DNA of 64,000 nt from a bacterium (GTDB lineage Bacteria > Hinthialibacterota > Hinthialibacteria > OLB16): positions 120,587 to 184,586 of the forward strand of contig JAJVIK010000011.1 in the NCBI GenBank assembly GCA_022072055.1, written 5' to 3'. Below are positions 32,391 to 42,691 of this stretch, piece by piece. The translations under genes were made by a program, and so were the position numbers. Position 1 is the first letter of the stretch; each line of letters opens with the position of its first letter. The notes below the pieces were generated by a model, which did no database searches, was not told the DNA's origin, and worked only from the letters and a program-made list of their open reading frames with translations.

Positions 32391-35300
32391 TCATTCCCTT
32401 GGCTTCGTGACTTCAAGTCGGAGGGAACGGATAGCCAAGTTCCGCGCGGATTCATCCGGGGTGATCCAACCGCGGAATTGGAGATGGTCCCCTTCCACGC
32501 TCAGCCCTTCCGGACCCATCGGGACCCAAGCGGCTCCCTCCAATCCGCCCCGTCCCGCGCGGGCCTCAAAGCGGAATTCATCCGGGGCTTGCGGAACCCA
32601 TTCGGCCCGCATGTTCACATGGTAAGGTCCAGGTCCGGCCAGGACATAAATCGGCGAGGTAACCTCCGGAAGGAGCGCGATCCGCAACCCGGAGAACCCC
32701 GGCCACGCGCCCGGAGATTTTCGAATCGTCCACTCCAGACCGTCGTGACCAAGCTCGACCAGGGTGTAGGGGAATGCGCCATCCTCGGAAGTATTCGCGG
32801 GGGCAAGGTCGAAGGTCACTTGGTCGCCCTCCAGCCGCAGAGCCGGCATCGGGAATCCGACCCCCTGATAATTGTTGTCCTTGTAATAGGTCGGGGCAAT
32901 CAGCGCGAGGGTTTCAGCGCCATGCCAGGGGAGCTTGGCCCGAAGGGGGACCCCCTCCCACGCCGGATGAGCCTGAAGTTGCTGGGGACTCACCCACCAT
33001 CCCCGATGGTATTGCCACGCGGCCGCGCCGGCATGGGTCGCGCTCCGAATTTCGGAGGTGTCCGGGAAATCGAGCTCCATCACCGGAAACTCCCGGAAAC
33101 GCGCGCTTTGAGGAACACGGAGTGTCCGGTCCCCGTTGTCGAAATTACGAACCCTGAAGGGAACAAACCCCTCGCGGCGGTCCAGCTCCCGAAGCCAAGG
33201 GAGGGTTGTGATCTTCTCGGAGCGAGTGACATCCAGGACAAAACTGTGCTGTCGCCATCGGGTGCGGCTGGTGGTTGCGGAGGGGGGGAGCTCCATCTGG
33301 GTCTCCCAGACAAAGCGGTGCTGAGGGCTATCGGTTTCAAAGGTCACTTCGCCCACCTGACCGCATTCCATGCTGGGCACATTCACTTGGGCTCCGGCCC
33401 CGGCCAGCGCATCCTGAAGCGTGAGTATGAGGGGTTCGGAGCTCGAATCGCCGATGTTTTGAACCCCCACTCGGAATTCCATCGGGATGGCCAGCGGGTA
33501 GGCTGTTTCCTCTTTGCTGGGTTGCAGGGAGAGAAGGGTGATCTCCGGTTCCTTCACCACCTCCATCTGGGCTGTCTTTTCAAACCACCCGCTCTCGAGG
33601 CCGGCGCGAAGGTGCAGATGGTGGATTCCCCGCGCCTTGGGGGCGGGAATGATCCAGCGGTAGGTTCTGGATTCTCCAGGGAATAACGGGTCCAGGGTGG
33701 CGGGAGCTTGGCCACCATGCGCGCCAATCACTTCCGGTCTCTTGGGATCGGGACCGAATCTCGCCTCGAGGCTGGAGAGCGAGCGAACTTGGGAACTCCG
33801 GTTTCTGGCCTGGACCTCGAGCACAATCTCATCGCCCACCGAAGGTGATGCCGGACTGAGACGGAAATCCCCCAATTCAAGATCCCCGCCGGAGGCAGCT
33901 TGGACCCATCCGGCCACGACTTGTTTCCAATCGCGCTCGCCCACCGGAAACGAAGGGGCCGCTCCGGACCCATAGGCATCCATCCCCCGGCTCGGGTTCC
34001 AGACATAGACCGCGACCTGAAGGTCGGGTCGGAACGGCAGGTCCGGTGGAGTCTCGAACGGACCGACTGATTCACCCGCAAGCGGATTAGGGACTATCCG
34101 CGAAAACAGGTCGGCCCCACGCGAGCGGAACCGAATCTCGGCGGTCCCGCCCTCAACCGTGGAACTCCAGGAGAGGGAAGCCAGGGGACCTTTGACTCCT
34201 TCCTCCCACGCGAACTGGGTGATCCGTAAGGGGCGGGGAACATCGAATCGCACCAGGGGGTCGCCGTGGAGCACGAATTGGCGCGCGACTTTGGCCTTTT
34301 CGGGCGACTGGAGTTCAAACTGGACATGCGCATACACCCGCGCCGCCGACACGAGCCCCAGTTGATGGTTCCAAAGACCGGCGAAAAACTTGGTTCCGAA
34401 GCGGTCCTGGTCCCGAGCGTATTCGGTTCCGGCCGACCCGAGAACCGAGATTGCTCCCCGCCTCGGAGCCTTGATCAGCGCCTCCGCCACCGAAACCTCG
34501 CCTGGAAAGGTGGGCCAATTCACGGAGGCCGAGAGGCAGGACTTGATTGTCACATGGGAATACCGGCCCGTGTTGTGGAGACGGTCCACATCGCTGTCGG
34601 GGCGGTTCAATCCCTTGAAGAGGGCTTCGTGGCTCCAAACGATGATCCCGCCGTGACCGGAGTATTCGACCAGGCGCGCGCCGTCCGACCAACGCCTTAC
34701 GACCTCCTCCCGGAGGCCTCGCGTTTCCTGACCCACCTTTCCAATCGCCTCAAATTTCCGGTTGGGTGAGCGGGCGAAATCCTCCACACGGATGAGTTTG
34801 GGGTCCAGCACTCGATCCAGGCCCTCACGGAGGAATTCGAGGGTTCGAGCGCCGAAACCGTCATCCGCAAGGAAAAGACCACGCGCGCGCCACCATCCAA
34901 ATTGTGGGGAATCTTCGTCTTCTCGAACCTTGGCGAGATAGTTGGAAAGCTCGGTGACATCATCGACCGACACTCGAGACACCAAAAGGTCGGGCAGGGA
35001 ATCGCTCCCGACCAGCTCGGAGTACCACTGGTCCTGGGAGTAGGCCGCCTCTCTTTCTCGCTCAACCGGGGAGGGAACCAGGTCCTCCACACGGGAGCCA
35101 AGCAGGTTGCGGGGATCAAGGCGCGCCTCCCCGACAAGCCAGAGGGCTTGGGGGTGGGGTTTGCGGTAATGGAAGTAGGCGTGTCCGCAGAACTCCTTGA
35201 TCGCGTGCAAATCCTTGATCCCATGCGAAAACTCTTCGTAAATCTGATCCGGAGTGGCGACCAGGCAAGTCCAGCCCTCACTTCGGCGGCGGTCCAAAAA

Positions 35301-37097
35301 CGCCTCCAGTGTTTCCACGAAGCGCGGAGCGGCCACGACCAAGAGGTCCGCTTGGAGATCATTCCGACGTAGCACCGGACGGTTTTCGACCAGCCTCAGG
35401 CTTGGTCTTGGGGCCCGCTTCAGGTCGGCGATTCGCCACTGTGCGCGGACAGCTCTTGATGGACCGATCAGCGCTTTGTCCTCCGTGTTCAAGGTGACAC
35501 CCTGAATGGCTCCAGCCGCGCTCTCTTCGCGCGCCAGGAGCCACCAATCCCCATTCGGATCCGCCTCGCTCCAGCGAACCCAGGAGGAGGAAGCGCTCCT
35601 CACATCCTCGGACCAAGAGCTCAGAGAGAATGCGCCTCCCGCGGCGAGGGAGGCTCGCGCCGGGTAGCGTACGGCCAACCAGTCCAGGAAGACCCCCCAG
35701 TGACGAGCCTTGCTCGCACGGTATTTCCCCTCGAAACGAAGGTGGATGTGATTCCCGCGCGCGCGGAGGGTCGAGGAGGGCGATTCCAATTCGAGGACTC
35801 TTGCGTTCTCAGGGAGTGTCAAGGCTCCCAATTCTCTCCCATTGAGGGTGAGCGTCAGAGATCCCTCCCCCCGTGCGGTCTCGGAGGGAACGATTCGAAC
35901 CAGCAGGGTCGAAGTCTCGCCTCCGGGAGTGGCGGACGCGCTTGGGTCGAACCCTTCCAGGTCAAAATCCGCGTCGAAAGCCTCGCCGGAAACCTTGAAC
36001 TCGCGCCAATAAACCTCAACCGCCCCGGTCACCCCAGGAACGTTGGCATATGCGCTCGGATCATCCTTTTCAATTCGAACCTCACGGAGATCCCAGTCTC
36101 GCGCCCGCTCAGGGCCGGGGAGGTCCTGGAAGAGCTCGGCGAGTGTGGCCTTGGTCGAAATTCTCGGACCATCTTCTTGCCCCCATCCCAGATAGTAAAC
36201 ATTGGTGTCGCTCTCACCATTCCTTTGGGCCTCCGCCCAAAACCACAAGGCGGCGGGCGTAGATTCTGACTCGGGCGGGTGAAATCCCAGGGGAACGGGT
36301 TGGCCACGATGGAACAGGGTGAGCCGTGAGAGTGTCGCGCTTGAAAGCTCAAACCCGCATGCCTCAATCTCGCGCGTGTCCACACGGTAAACGCCCTCGG
36401 CGGATGTCTCCAACCTCAAAAGCTTCCCACCTCCGCTGTGGGGCACGCTTGTCCCGGTGTTGCGGCTCGCTTCGGTGACCCCTCGAATCGCCTGGATGTC
36501 GGTGGGATTCGCGACCAACTCCGCCGCGATACGCGCGAACAGATCGCGCTCGGCGGCGGGGGAATCGAGTTTGGGATCAGGGGGTGGAAGGGGTCTGGAA
36601 AAGGCCAGTTCGAAGGTGGCCTCGACTAGGGTCCCGATCCCTTCCAGTATCCTAGGCGTGCCGGTGGCTGAAATCGGAGCTGTGGCGGATTCCGGGACCC
36701 GGCTCCGGAATCGAGTGGAGTCCACTTTCGGAAACCGAATGGCCGCCAGGGGGATATCCGAAAGCCACATCCGCTCCACTTGGGTCCATTCCGCGCTCTC
36801 AAGAGCATCCGGTGGCTGAATGGTGAGGACCTCCGTTCCCGAAAGGACCCGACCTCCAAAGAAGCGGATGGCAATCTCATTATCCTCCTCGACCGCCAAG
36901 ACAAGCGGCCTCACGTTGGTCCTCGATTTTTCAAACCGGCAAGAGAGCAACACCTTGGAGGGTTCGATCCGTCGGAGCGCAAACCGATCCAGAGGCTCGT
37001 GGAATTCCCGAAGCGGCCCCTCCGCGGGCCAGCTCGGACCGGCGAGGAGGATCGCAAGAAGGACAGGGTATCGGCGGAGGCGCGGGTGTCTGGGCAT
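32391..37097 (-). CDS. exported peptidase family C25 (gingipain/PorU-class) protein
   Basis: 1568 residues from ATG 37097; a signal peptide ends near PSWPAEG. The frame is open 63 codons further upstream, but that part covers the intergenic promoter zone. The centre (about residues 640-960) is a caspase-like C25 domain: the catalytic His in LVEYSGHGG is His815 and the catalytic Cys in KSCLSAS is Cys854, followed by VAEALI and GAISVLGSAG, typical of the family. The N-terminal 600 residues are beta-rich and resemble the long pro-region of PorU-type proteins; the C-terminal 600 carry CARDB-like beta domains (SVGDEIVLEVQARNRSS; AIPMEFRVGVQNIGDSS). Protease or sortase-like transpeptidase; the latter is suggested by the co-encoded O-antigen ligase. 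Confidence 0.85.
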   Translation of the reverse strand: MPRHPRLRRYPVLLAILLAGPSWPAEGPLREFHEPLDRFALRRIEPSKVLLSCRFEKSRTNVRPLVLAVEEDNEIAIRFFGGRVLSGTEVLTIQPPDALESAEWTQVERMWLSDIPLAAIRFPKVDSTRFRSRVPESATAPISATGTPRILEGIGTLVEATFELAFSRPLPPPDPKLDSPAAERDLFARIAAELVANPTDIQAIRGVTEASRNTGTSVPHSGGGKLLRLETSAEGVYRVDTREIEACGFELSSATLSRLTLFHRGQPVPLGFHPPESESTPAALWFWAEAQRNGESDTNVYYLGWGQEDGPRISTKATLAELFQDLPGPERARDWDLREVRIEKDDPSAYANVPGVTGAVEVYWREFKVSGEAFDADFDLEGFDPSASATPGGETSTLLVRIVPSETARGEGSLTLTLNGRELGALTLPENARVLELESPSSTLRARGNHIHLRFEGKYRASKARHWGVFLDWLAVRYPARASLAAGGAFSLSSWSEDVRSASSSWVRWSEADPNGDWWLLAREESAAGAIQGVTLNTEDKALIGPSRAVRAQWRIADLKRAPRPSLRLVENRPVLRRNDLQADLLVVAAPRFVETLEAFLDRRRSEGWTCLVATPDQIYEEFSHGIKDLHAIKEFCGHAYFHYRKPHPQALWLVGEARLDPRNLLGSRVEDLVPSPVEREREAAYSQDQWYSELVGSDSLPDLLVSRVSVDDVTELSNYLAKVREDEDSPQFGWWRARGLFLADDGFGARTLEFLREGLDRVLDPKLIRVEDFARSPNRKFEAIGKVGQETRGLREEVVRRWSDGARLVEYSGHGGIIVWSHEALFKGLNRPDSDVDRLHNTGRYSHVTIKSCLSASVNWPTFPGEVSVAEALIKAPRRGAISVLGSAGTEYARDQDRFGTKFFAGLWNHQLGLVSAARVYAHVQFELQSPEKAKVARQFVLHGDPLVRFDVPRPLRITQFAWEEGVKGPLASLSWSSTVEGGTAEIRFRSRGADLFSRIVPNPLAGESVGPFETPPDLPFRPDLQVAVYVWNPSRGMDAYGSGAAPSFPVGERDWKQVVAGWVQAASGGDLELGDFRLSPASPSVGDEIVLEVQARNRSSQVRSLSSLEARFGPDPKRPEVIGAHGGQAPATLDPLFPGESRTYRWIIPAPKARGIHHLHLRAGLESGWFEKTAQMEVVKEPEITLLSLQPSKEETAYPLAIPMEFRVGVQNIGDSSSEPLILTLQDALAGAGAQVNVPSMECGQVGEVTFETDSPQHRFVWETQMELPPSATTSRTRWRQHSFVLDVTRSEKITTLPWLRELDRREGFVPFRVRNFDNGDRTLRVPQSARFREFPVMELDFPDTSEIRSATHAGAAAWQYHRGWWVSPQQLQAHPAWEGVPLRAKLPWHGAETLALIAPTYYKDNNYQGVGFPMPALRLEGDQVTFDLAPANTSEDGAFPYTLVELGHDGLEWTIRKSPGAWPGFSGLRIALLPEVTSPIYVLAGPGPYHVNMRAEWVPQAPDEFRFEARAGRGGLEGAAWVPMGPEGLSVEGDHLQFRGWITPDESARNLAIRSLRLEVTKPRE

Positions 37098-37291
37098 GTT
37101 TCCGCAATGGGATGCCAGTCTCGCATGGAACCCGGCGGAATCCAAGAAAGGGTGCCAGATCGGCCTGAAAACGTATTCCACGGTGCGGGATCGAAAAGAG
37201 ACATAATGTATCTTATGCGACGTTCTCAATCCGGGCAGGAGCCAAGATCCAGGAATCTTCAGCGCCTCCCCCAAAGGGGTTCTCATACCCC

Positions 37292-37320
37292 TCGACAGCG
37301 ATTAATACTTGCACTAGAAT
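37292..37320 (+). promoter_or_regulatory. sigma-70-type promoter for the pnt operon
   Basis: TCGACA (37292-37297, 5/6) and TAGAAT (37315-37320, 5/6) are separated by 17 bases. The predicted start near 37327 gives a leader of about 60 bases that can form a CGCCC/GGGCG hairpin before the pntA start. Confidence 0.7.
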
Positions 37321-37389
37321 TCCGGATATTTTGCAGCCGCCCGTCATGTAAAAGGGCGCAGAACGCTTTCCTGGTAAGGGATTCTGCCC

Positions 37390-38544
37390 ATGCTCATCGG
37401 TGTTCCCAAAGAAACATTCCCCGGCGAAACTCGTGTTGCACTCATCCCAAGTTCGATTCCGGCGCTGACGAAGGTTGGCCTTGAGGTCCTCCTGGAGGCC
37501 GGAGCCGGCGCGGCTTCGGGATTCGCGGACTCGGAATACCTCGAGAAGGGCGCGAAGACCGTAACCCGCGATGAGGTTTTCGCGAAGTCGGATGTGATCC
37601 TTCAGGTGCGAGGGCTAGGCGCGAACCCGGACGCGGGCAAGGCGGACCTTCCCCTGCTCCGCCCCGGCCAGAACCTGATTGGGTTCCTGGAGCCGCTGAT
37701 CGCGGTCGATGAGGTGCGGGCTCTCGCCAAGGTCGGAGCCACTGCCTTCTCCATGGAGCTCATGCCGAGAACGACCCGCGCCCAAAGCATGGACGCGCTA
37801 TCCTCGATGGCCACTGTGGCCGGGTACAAGGCCGTTCTGATGGCCGCCGATCTCCTCCCGAAGATGTTCCCGATGCTGATGACCGCGGCTGGAACCATCA
37901 GCCCGGCCAAGGTTTTCGTGGTCGGGGCGGGCGTGGCGGGACTGCAGGCCATTGCCACAGCACGCAGGCTGGGCGCGGTGGTCCAGGCCTATGATGTTCG
38001 GCCCGCGGTCAAGGAGCAAATCCACAGCCTTGGCGCGAAGTTCCTGGAGATCACCCTGGATTCGGCGGCCGCCGAAGACAAAGGCGGATACGCCAAGGAA
38101 CTTGGGGAGGATTTCTACCGGAAGCAGCGTGAACTGATGACCTCGGCAGTGGCCGGCAGCGATGTGGTCATCACCACGGCCTTGATTCCGGGCAAACCCG
38201 CCCCCAAGTTGATTACCAGGGAGATGGTCGAGGGCATGGGACCCGGAACGGTCGTGGTGGATTTGGCCTCCGAGCGGGGCGGGAACTGCGAGCTGACCGA
38301 GCCAGGCGAGACCATTCAAACCGGCGGCGTGACGATCATCGGGGCGCTCAACCTCGCGGCCTCGATTCCCTATCATGCCAGCCAGATGTACTCCAAGAAC
38401 ATCACCACATTTCTGCTACACCTTCTCAACAAGGAAGGACAACTGGCGTTTAATCTCGAGGACGAAATCACGCGGGGCACGCTGGTGACCCGAAACGGCG
38501 AGATCGTCCATCCCACGGTCAAGGAAATCTGCTCGGGCGCGTAG
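37390..38544 (+). CDS. pntAA: NAD(P) transhydrogenase subunit alpha part 1
   Basis: 384 residues: the NAD(H)-binding domain I only, the split form. MLIGVPKETFPGETRVALIPSS at the N-terminus, the RSTRAQ-like loop (RTTRAQSMDALSS), the Rossmann motif VVGAGVAGLQAI (about residues 177-188) with the acidic YDVR, and ERGGNCELT. Peripheral cytoplasmic subunit of the proton-coupled enzyme that moves hydride between NADH and NADP+. Followed by separate part 2 and beta genes. Confidence 0.96.
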   Translation: MLIGVPKETFPGETRVALIPSSIPALTKVGLEVLLEAGAGAASGFADSEYLEKGAKTVTRDEVFAKSDVILQVRGLGANPDAGKADLPLLRPGQNLIGFLEPLIAVDEVRALAKVGATAFSMELMPRTTRAQSMDALSSMATVAGYKAVLMAADLLPKMFPMLMTAAGTISPAKVFVVGAGVAGLQAIATARRLGAVVQAYDVRPAVKEQIHSLGAKFLEITLDSAAAEDKGGYAKELGEDFYRKQRELMTSAVAGSDVVITTALIPGKPAPKLITREMVEGMGPGTVVVDLASERGGNCELTEPGETIQTGGVTIIGALNLAASIPYHASQMYSKNITTFLLHLLNKEGQLAFNLEDEITRGTLVTRNGEIVHPTVKEICSGA

Positions 38545-38615
38545 TCCCCCAAGCCACCGGCAAGCGGGCCGCCCCGAGGAAGGAATTCGCAAGCGCGGAT
38601 CGAAGGAGAGTGTAC

Positions 38616-38900
38616 ATGGAATCGGATTTTGTATCCCTGCTGACCATTTTTGTGTTGGCCATATTCGTGGGGGTGTATGTCATCACCAAGGTGCCGCCAA
38701 CCCTCCACACGCCCCTCACCTCCGGAGCCAACGCCATTTCCGGAATCACGATCGTGGGGGCCATCCTCGCGGCCGGGGTGGAGCACTCGCTCCTCATCCA
38801 AGTTCTCGGCTTTGTGGCCGTGGTGTTCGCCATGATCAATGTGGTCGGCGGGTTCATGGTGACCGACCGAATGCTCCAGATGTTCAAGCGGAAGGAGTAG
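38616..38900 (+). CDS. pntAB: NAD(P) transhydrogenase subunit alpha part 2 (membrane)
   Basis: 94 residues, three membrane helices, with the family segment VPPTLHTPLTSGANAISGI. The ATG at 38616 has AAGGAG 7 bases upstream; the GTG at 38610 overlaps that site. Forms the proton channel with PntB. Three bases separate its stop from the pntB start. Confidence 0.95.
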   Translation: MESDFVSLLTIFVLAIFVGVYVITKVPPTLHTPLTSGANAISGITIVGAILAAGVEHSLLIQVLGFVAVVFAMINVVGGFMVTDRMLQMFKRKE

Positions 38901-38903
38901 AAG

Positions 38904-40292
38904 ATGTCCCTTGCCCTCATCAATGTCGCATACCTCATCGCGGCCGTCTGTTTTATTTTCGGCCTGATGCAGCTTTCGCATCCGCGAACCGCCGTGCGTG
39001 GGAATCGCATCGGCGCTCTCGGGATGCTTATCGCCATCGTGGTGACCCTCTTAGAGAAGGAGGTTGTCACCTTTGAGTGGATTATCGCGGGGATGATCCT
39101 CGGGACAATCATCGGAGCGGTCTTGGCCATCCGGGTCAAAATGACCGCCATGCCGCAGATGGTGGCGCTGCTCAATGGGTTCGGCGGCGGCGCCTCGCTC
39201 CTGGTCGCGGGCGCCGAGCTCACCAAGTTCAGCCTGATCGAACCGAACCCCGCGCTACAAACCACCATCGCGGTGGCCGCCACGTGCGTGATCGGTTCCG
39301 TCACCTTCTGGGGAAGCCTTGTGGCCTATGGAAAACTAGAGGGGCTGATCAACGAGCGCTCCTTCCTGATCAAGGGCCGTCACCTGATCAACGGGGCCCT
39401 CGGCTTGTTGGCGCTGTTCCTCTGCTATGAGCTGATCCAGCACCCGGCTTACACCAGTCTGTATTGGCTGCTGTGCGTGGTTTCCTCGGTTGTGGGATTC
39501 CTGCTTGTGATCGCCATCGGAGGCGCGGACATGCCGGTGGTCATCTGCCTCCTCAACTCCTACTCGGGACTCGCGGGCGCGGCGGCCGGTTTTGTGCTCA
39601 GCAACAACGGGTTGATCATCTCCGGGTCCCTCGTCGGCGCCTCGGGAATCATCTTGTGCATGATCATGTGCAAGGCGATGAACCGTTCCCTGCCGAACGT
39701 GCTCTTCGGCGGATTCGGCGCGGTGGACTCCGGTCCCAGCGCCGATGACGTTTATGGAGGCAGGATCAAGGCCACGACTCCTGAAGAGATCGCGATGCTC
39801 TTTGACACGGCGCGTCGAGTGGTGATTGTCCCGGGGTACGGACTTGCGGTTTCGCAGGCGCAACACGCCGTTCGTGACTTGGCCAACCTTCTCGAATCCA
39901 AGGGAATTGAGGTCGAGTATGGGATCCACCCCGTGGCCGGCCGCATGCCCGGGCACATGAACATCCTGCTCGCGGAGGCGAGCATTCCCTACGAAAAGGT
40001 CAAGGAGATGGACGAGGTGAACAATTCGTTCGAGCAGACCGATGTCACCATGGTGATCGGCGCGAACGATGTGGTGAACCCCGAGGCCCGCACCAATCCG
40101 AACTCTCCCATCGCCGGGATGCCGATTCTGGATGTCGACAGATCGAAGACCGTGGTGGTGGTCAAGCGCAGTCTATCCCCCGGTTTCGCGGGGATCCCCA
40201 ACCCGCTGTTCGCGCTGGACAACACCCTGATGTATTTCGCGGACGGCAAGAAGGCGATCCTCGATCTGATCACCGCGGTGAAGGAGGGGTAA
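38904..40292 (+). CDS. pntB: NAD(P) transhydrogenase subunit beta
   Basis: 462 residues: about nine membrane helices (domain II), then the NADP(H)-binding domain III with VIVPGYGLAVSQAQHAV, IHPVAGRMPGHMN, GANDVVNPEA, and the C-terminal KRSLSPGFAGIPNPLF. Completes the transhydrogenase; main role is NADPH supply from the proton gradient. Last gene of the pnt operon. Confidence 0.97.
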   Translation: MSLALINVAYLIAAVCFIFGLMQLSHPRTAVRGNRIGALGMLIAIVVTLLEKEVVTFEWIIAGMILGTIIGAVLAIRVKMTAMPQMVALLNGFGGGASLLVAGAELTKFSLIEPNPALQTTIAVAATCVIGSVTFWGSLVAYGKLEGLINERSFLIKGRHLINGALGLLALFLCYELIQHPAYTSLYWLLCVVSSVVGFLLVIAIGGADMPVVICLLNSYSGLAGAAAGFVLSNNGLIISGSLVGASGIILCMIMCKAMNRSLPNVLFGGFGAVDSGPSADDVYGGRIKATTPEEIAMLFDTARRVVIVPGYGLAVSQAQHAVRDLANLLESKGIEVEYGIHPVAGRMPGHMNILLAEASIPYEKVKEMDEVNNSFEQTDVTMVIGANDVVNPEARTNPNSPIAGMPILDVDRSKTVVVVKRSLSPGFAGIPNPLFALDNTLMYFADGKKAILDLITAVKEG

Positions 40293-40558
40293 ACGACCAC
40301 TGTCGCGGTCCGAGCTGCTTGGTGTCCGGCGAGTCCTTTTCCGGAGAACCGGTTCATGTTGTATGGGGCGAAAGGCGCGGTATCCCTATCATTATCACGA
40401 CTTATCGGCCGGGTCCTCCCAAGTTCAAAGGACCCTTTGAAAGGGCGTTAATGTGAACACGAAGTGCTTCGTTTGCGGTTCCGAGTCGTCAGGTCCTAAT
40501 CCCGGTTGCGGACTTTTCCATCCTTTGATGCCGATCTCGCCCGTTAAGGTTCGGCGGT

Positions 40559-42595
40559 TCAGAATCGAGGCGCCCACGCATCCGTCCTGAATGGCCCAGC
40601 CGGGAACCCCTCCGCGTTGATCAGATTCGCCGGGGGATTCGCCGACCAGGCATAGCGAACCGCGACCGGATCGGCGATCTCCTCGCTGCCGACCACCACC
40701 GAGTCCCCTTCGATCCGCGCCTCCGCCCACACAAAACGCCCGTCGCTTCCCGCAATCGCGAAACCGCGCGGAGGCCCGCCATCGGAGGTTCTCAGACAGC
40801 CGCCGATTGACTCAAAACGGATCCGAATCCCCTTCCCTTCCTTGCTCATGCCCTCGTAAAGGGGTCCCCACGCCACGATCTCCTCCCCGTAAGCCACCCG
40901 GCGCGCGGCGAAAGCGAGCCTGCGCCCCACTTCCTGCTTGTTGCGCGGGTGTCCGAGGAGCGGATCTCCAATATCAATCGTGACCGCCATGGCGGTGTTC
41001 GGGAGCGCGAGGGTCTTGGCTTGGGCCTCGCGCAGGCGGGACATCGAATCATCGATTGGGAGGTCATTGACCGGCCCCACGCTCGCGAGCTGAACATAGA
41101 GAAATGGGAATGCCCCCTGCCCCCAACGCGCGCGCCAGTCCCGGATCAGCGCGGGAAAGAGATCGGCATACTCCTCCGCGCGGCTGATATTCGATTCTCC
41201 CTGATACCAGATCACGCCCCGGATGCCGTACGGAATCATCGGAGCGACCATTGCGTTGAACAGCGCCGAAGGGGTGCGGTGGTTGCCCTCGAGAAGCGGC
41301 GGAGGGATGGGCTTCGGCGGGAGGGCCTTCAGATCCAACCCCGGCTTCAGTCGCCAACGGCCCGCGAGCGACACCGAAGCCCCTTGCGGATCCCCGGCCA
41401 CACGCACCCACAGGTCGGCCGCCGAGCCGCACAGTCCCCCCTTGTTTCCCACATCATACACCCGCACCGCCACCGTGTTGGCGCCGGATCGGACATGCTC
41501 GGCGGAGACTTCGTACACCCGTGGAGCGGTCCAACCGGCGGTCTTCTCGAACCGCCCCACCTCGCCCCCGTTGAAATAGGTTCGGTCCATGTCGTTGATG
41601 GTGCACAGCCCGAGCTCAAGAGGATGTCCCACCCAGCGGCTCGGGACAAAGATCTCCTTCCGAAACCACATCACGCCATCAAAGTCCGGGAACCCCGCGC
41701 TCTCCCAATACTCCGGCACGGTCATGGCGCTCCAGGCGTTGTCCTCCAGGTTCGGAGCCGCCCATGCGGGACGACCGCCCTCTTGGCCGCTGTCTCTCGA
41801 TTCGAGGAGCGCCTCCCATTCGGCGAGATGGCGATAATACTCCGGCGCGGCGGCGCGGGACTCCTCGATCTGTCTGGGGAGCGCTTCGATGATTTCCTTG
41901 TAGGCCGGCAGAAGGCCAAGAGCCTCCGCGCTGGTCCAGGCTTCCGCGGGGGAGGAGCCTTTGGAGGCGTTGATCAGACCGATGGGGACACCCAGGTGTT
42001 GTTGCACCTCTCTGCCGAAGAAATACCCAGCCGCTGAAAAGGTGAGGACATTCTCCGGCGAGCAGACCAGCCAACCCTCGGTGTCGAGGTCCGTCTGAGG
42101 CTCGAAACCCGCCGCTCGCGGGATGGTCAAGAGGCGGATCTCGGGGTAATTGGCGGATGCCACCTCCTGTTCGGCATTATAGACCGCATCCGGCCCGGGT
42201 CGGAGGTGCATCTCCATGTTGGACTGGCCCGCGCAGATCCATACATCCCCGATCAGGATGTCCCGCAGGTGAACGCTTCCCTGCCCCGCCACGGTCAGTT
42301 CGTGGGGTCCTCCGGCGGGCATCGGCGGAAAATCCACCCGCCATGCGCCATCAGCCGCCCCAACCGCGCTCCGTTCCGCTCCGCCAAGGGTCGCGGTCAC
42401 CTTCTCTCCAGGACACGCCCATCCCCACACCGGAATAACCCTGTCCCGCTGCAAAACCATGTGGTCGGAGAACATTCCGGAAAGACGGGGAGTTGACGAC
42501 AACGGGCGCTGCGCTTCACCCGCCGAGCTGCACACAAGCGAAGCGAGCAACAGGAGGAAGAGCCAAGGGTTCAAGACATGGCGGCCCGCTGGCAT
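40559..42595 (-). CDS. secreted sialate O-acetylesterase (SGNH hydrolase)
   Basis: 678 residues; signal peptide ends near SSAGEAQ. An N-terminal beta-sandwich (MFSDHMVLQRDRVIPVWGWACPGEKV) precedes the SGNH catalytic core: block I WICAGQSNMEM with the nucleophile Ser, KGSSPAEAW, and WYQGESN with the block carrying the oxyanion residues. A galactose-binding-like module is inserted (FPDFDGVMWFRKEIFVP, TINDMDRTYFNG). Removes O-acetyl groups from sialic acids or other polysaccharides. Stands alone; the 266-base gap to convergent pntB holds only short inverted repeats and no gene. Confidence 0.9.
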   Translation of the reverse strand: MPAGRHVLNPWLFLLLLASLVCSSAGEAQRPLSSTPRLSGMFSDHMVLQRDRVIPVWGWACPGEKVTATLGGAERSAVGAADGAWRVDFPPMPAGGPHELTVAGQGSVHLRDILIGDVWICAGQSNMEMHLRPGPDAVYNAEQEVASANYPEIRLLTIPRAAGFEPQTDLDTEGWLVCSPENVLTFSAAGYFFGREVQQHLGVPIGLINASKGSSPAEAWTSAEALGLLPAYKEIIEALPRQIEESRAAAPEYYRHLAEWEALLESRDSGQEGGRPAWAAPNLEDNAWSAMTVPEYWESAGFPDFDGVMWFRKEIFVPSRWVGHPLELGLCTINDMDRTYFNGGEVGRFEKTAGWTAPRVYEVSAEHVRSGANTVAVRVYDVGNKGGLCGSAADLWVRVAGDPQGASVSLAGRWRLKPGLDLKALPPKPIPPPLLEGNHRTPSALFNAMVAPMIPYGIRGVIWYQGESNISRAEEYADLFPALIRDWRARWGQGAFPFLYVQLASVGPVNDLPIDDSMSRLREAQAKTLALPNTAMAVTIDIGDPLLGHPRNKQEVGRRLAFAARRVAYGEEIVAWGPLYEGMSKEGKGIRIRFESIGGCLRTSDGGPPRGFAIAGSDGRFVWAEARIEGDSVVVGSEEIADPVAVRYAWSANPPANLINAEGFPAGPFRTDAWAPRF

Positions 42596-42691
42596 GGCGA
42601 TAATCCACGCTAAGTTTGGCGGGATGGGATGTCAACGCCGCGCCGCGCGTGTTCAGCGGCTGTCCATCCCGCGCGCCCCGGAGCGACCCCG

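Noticed and set aside
37202..37218. CATAAGATACATTATG inverted repeat as promoter/operator of the C25 operon
   Set aside because: Only 5-bp arms, AT-rich, and no hexamers at proper spacing; too weak to call.
37390..38900. Frameshift splitting pntA
   Set aside because: The two-part alpha subunit is a normal form of the enzyme in many bacteria, and each part has its own start and ribosome-binding site.
40293..40558. Small RNA or terminator between pntB and the esterase gene
   Set aside because: There are short inverted repeats (for example ACGAAG/CTTCGT and a 10-base palindrome GAACCGGTTC) but none has a long stem with a clear T-run.
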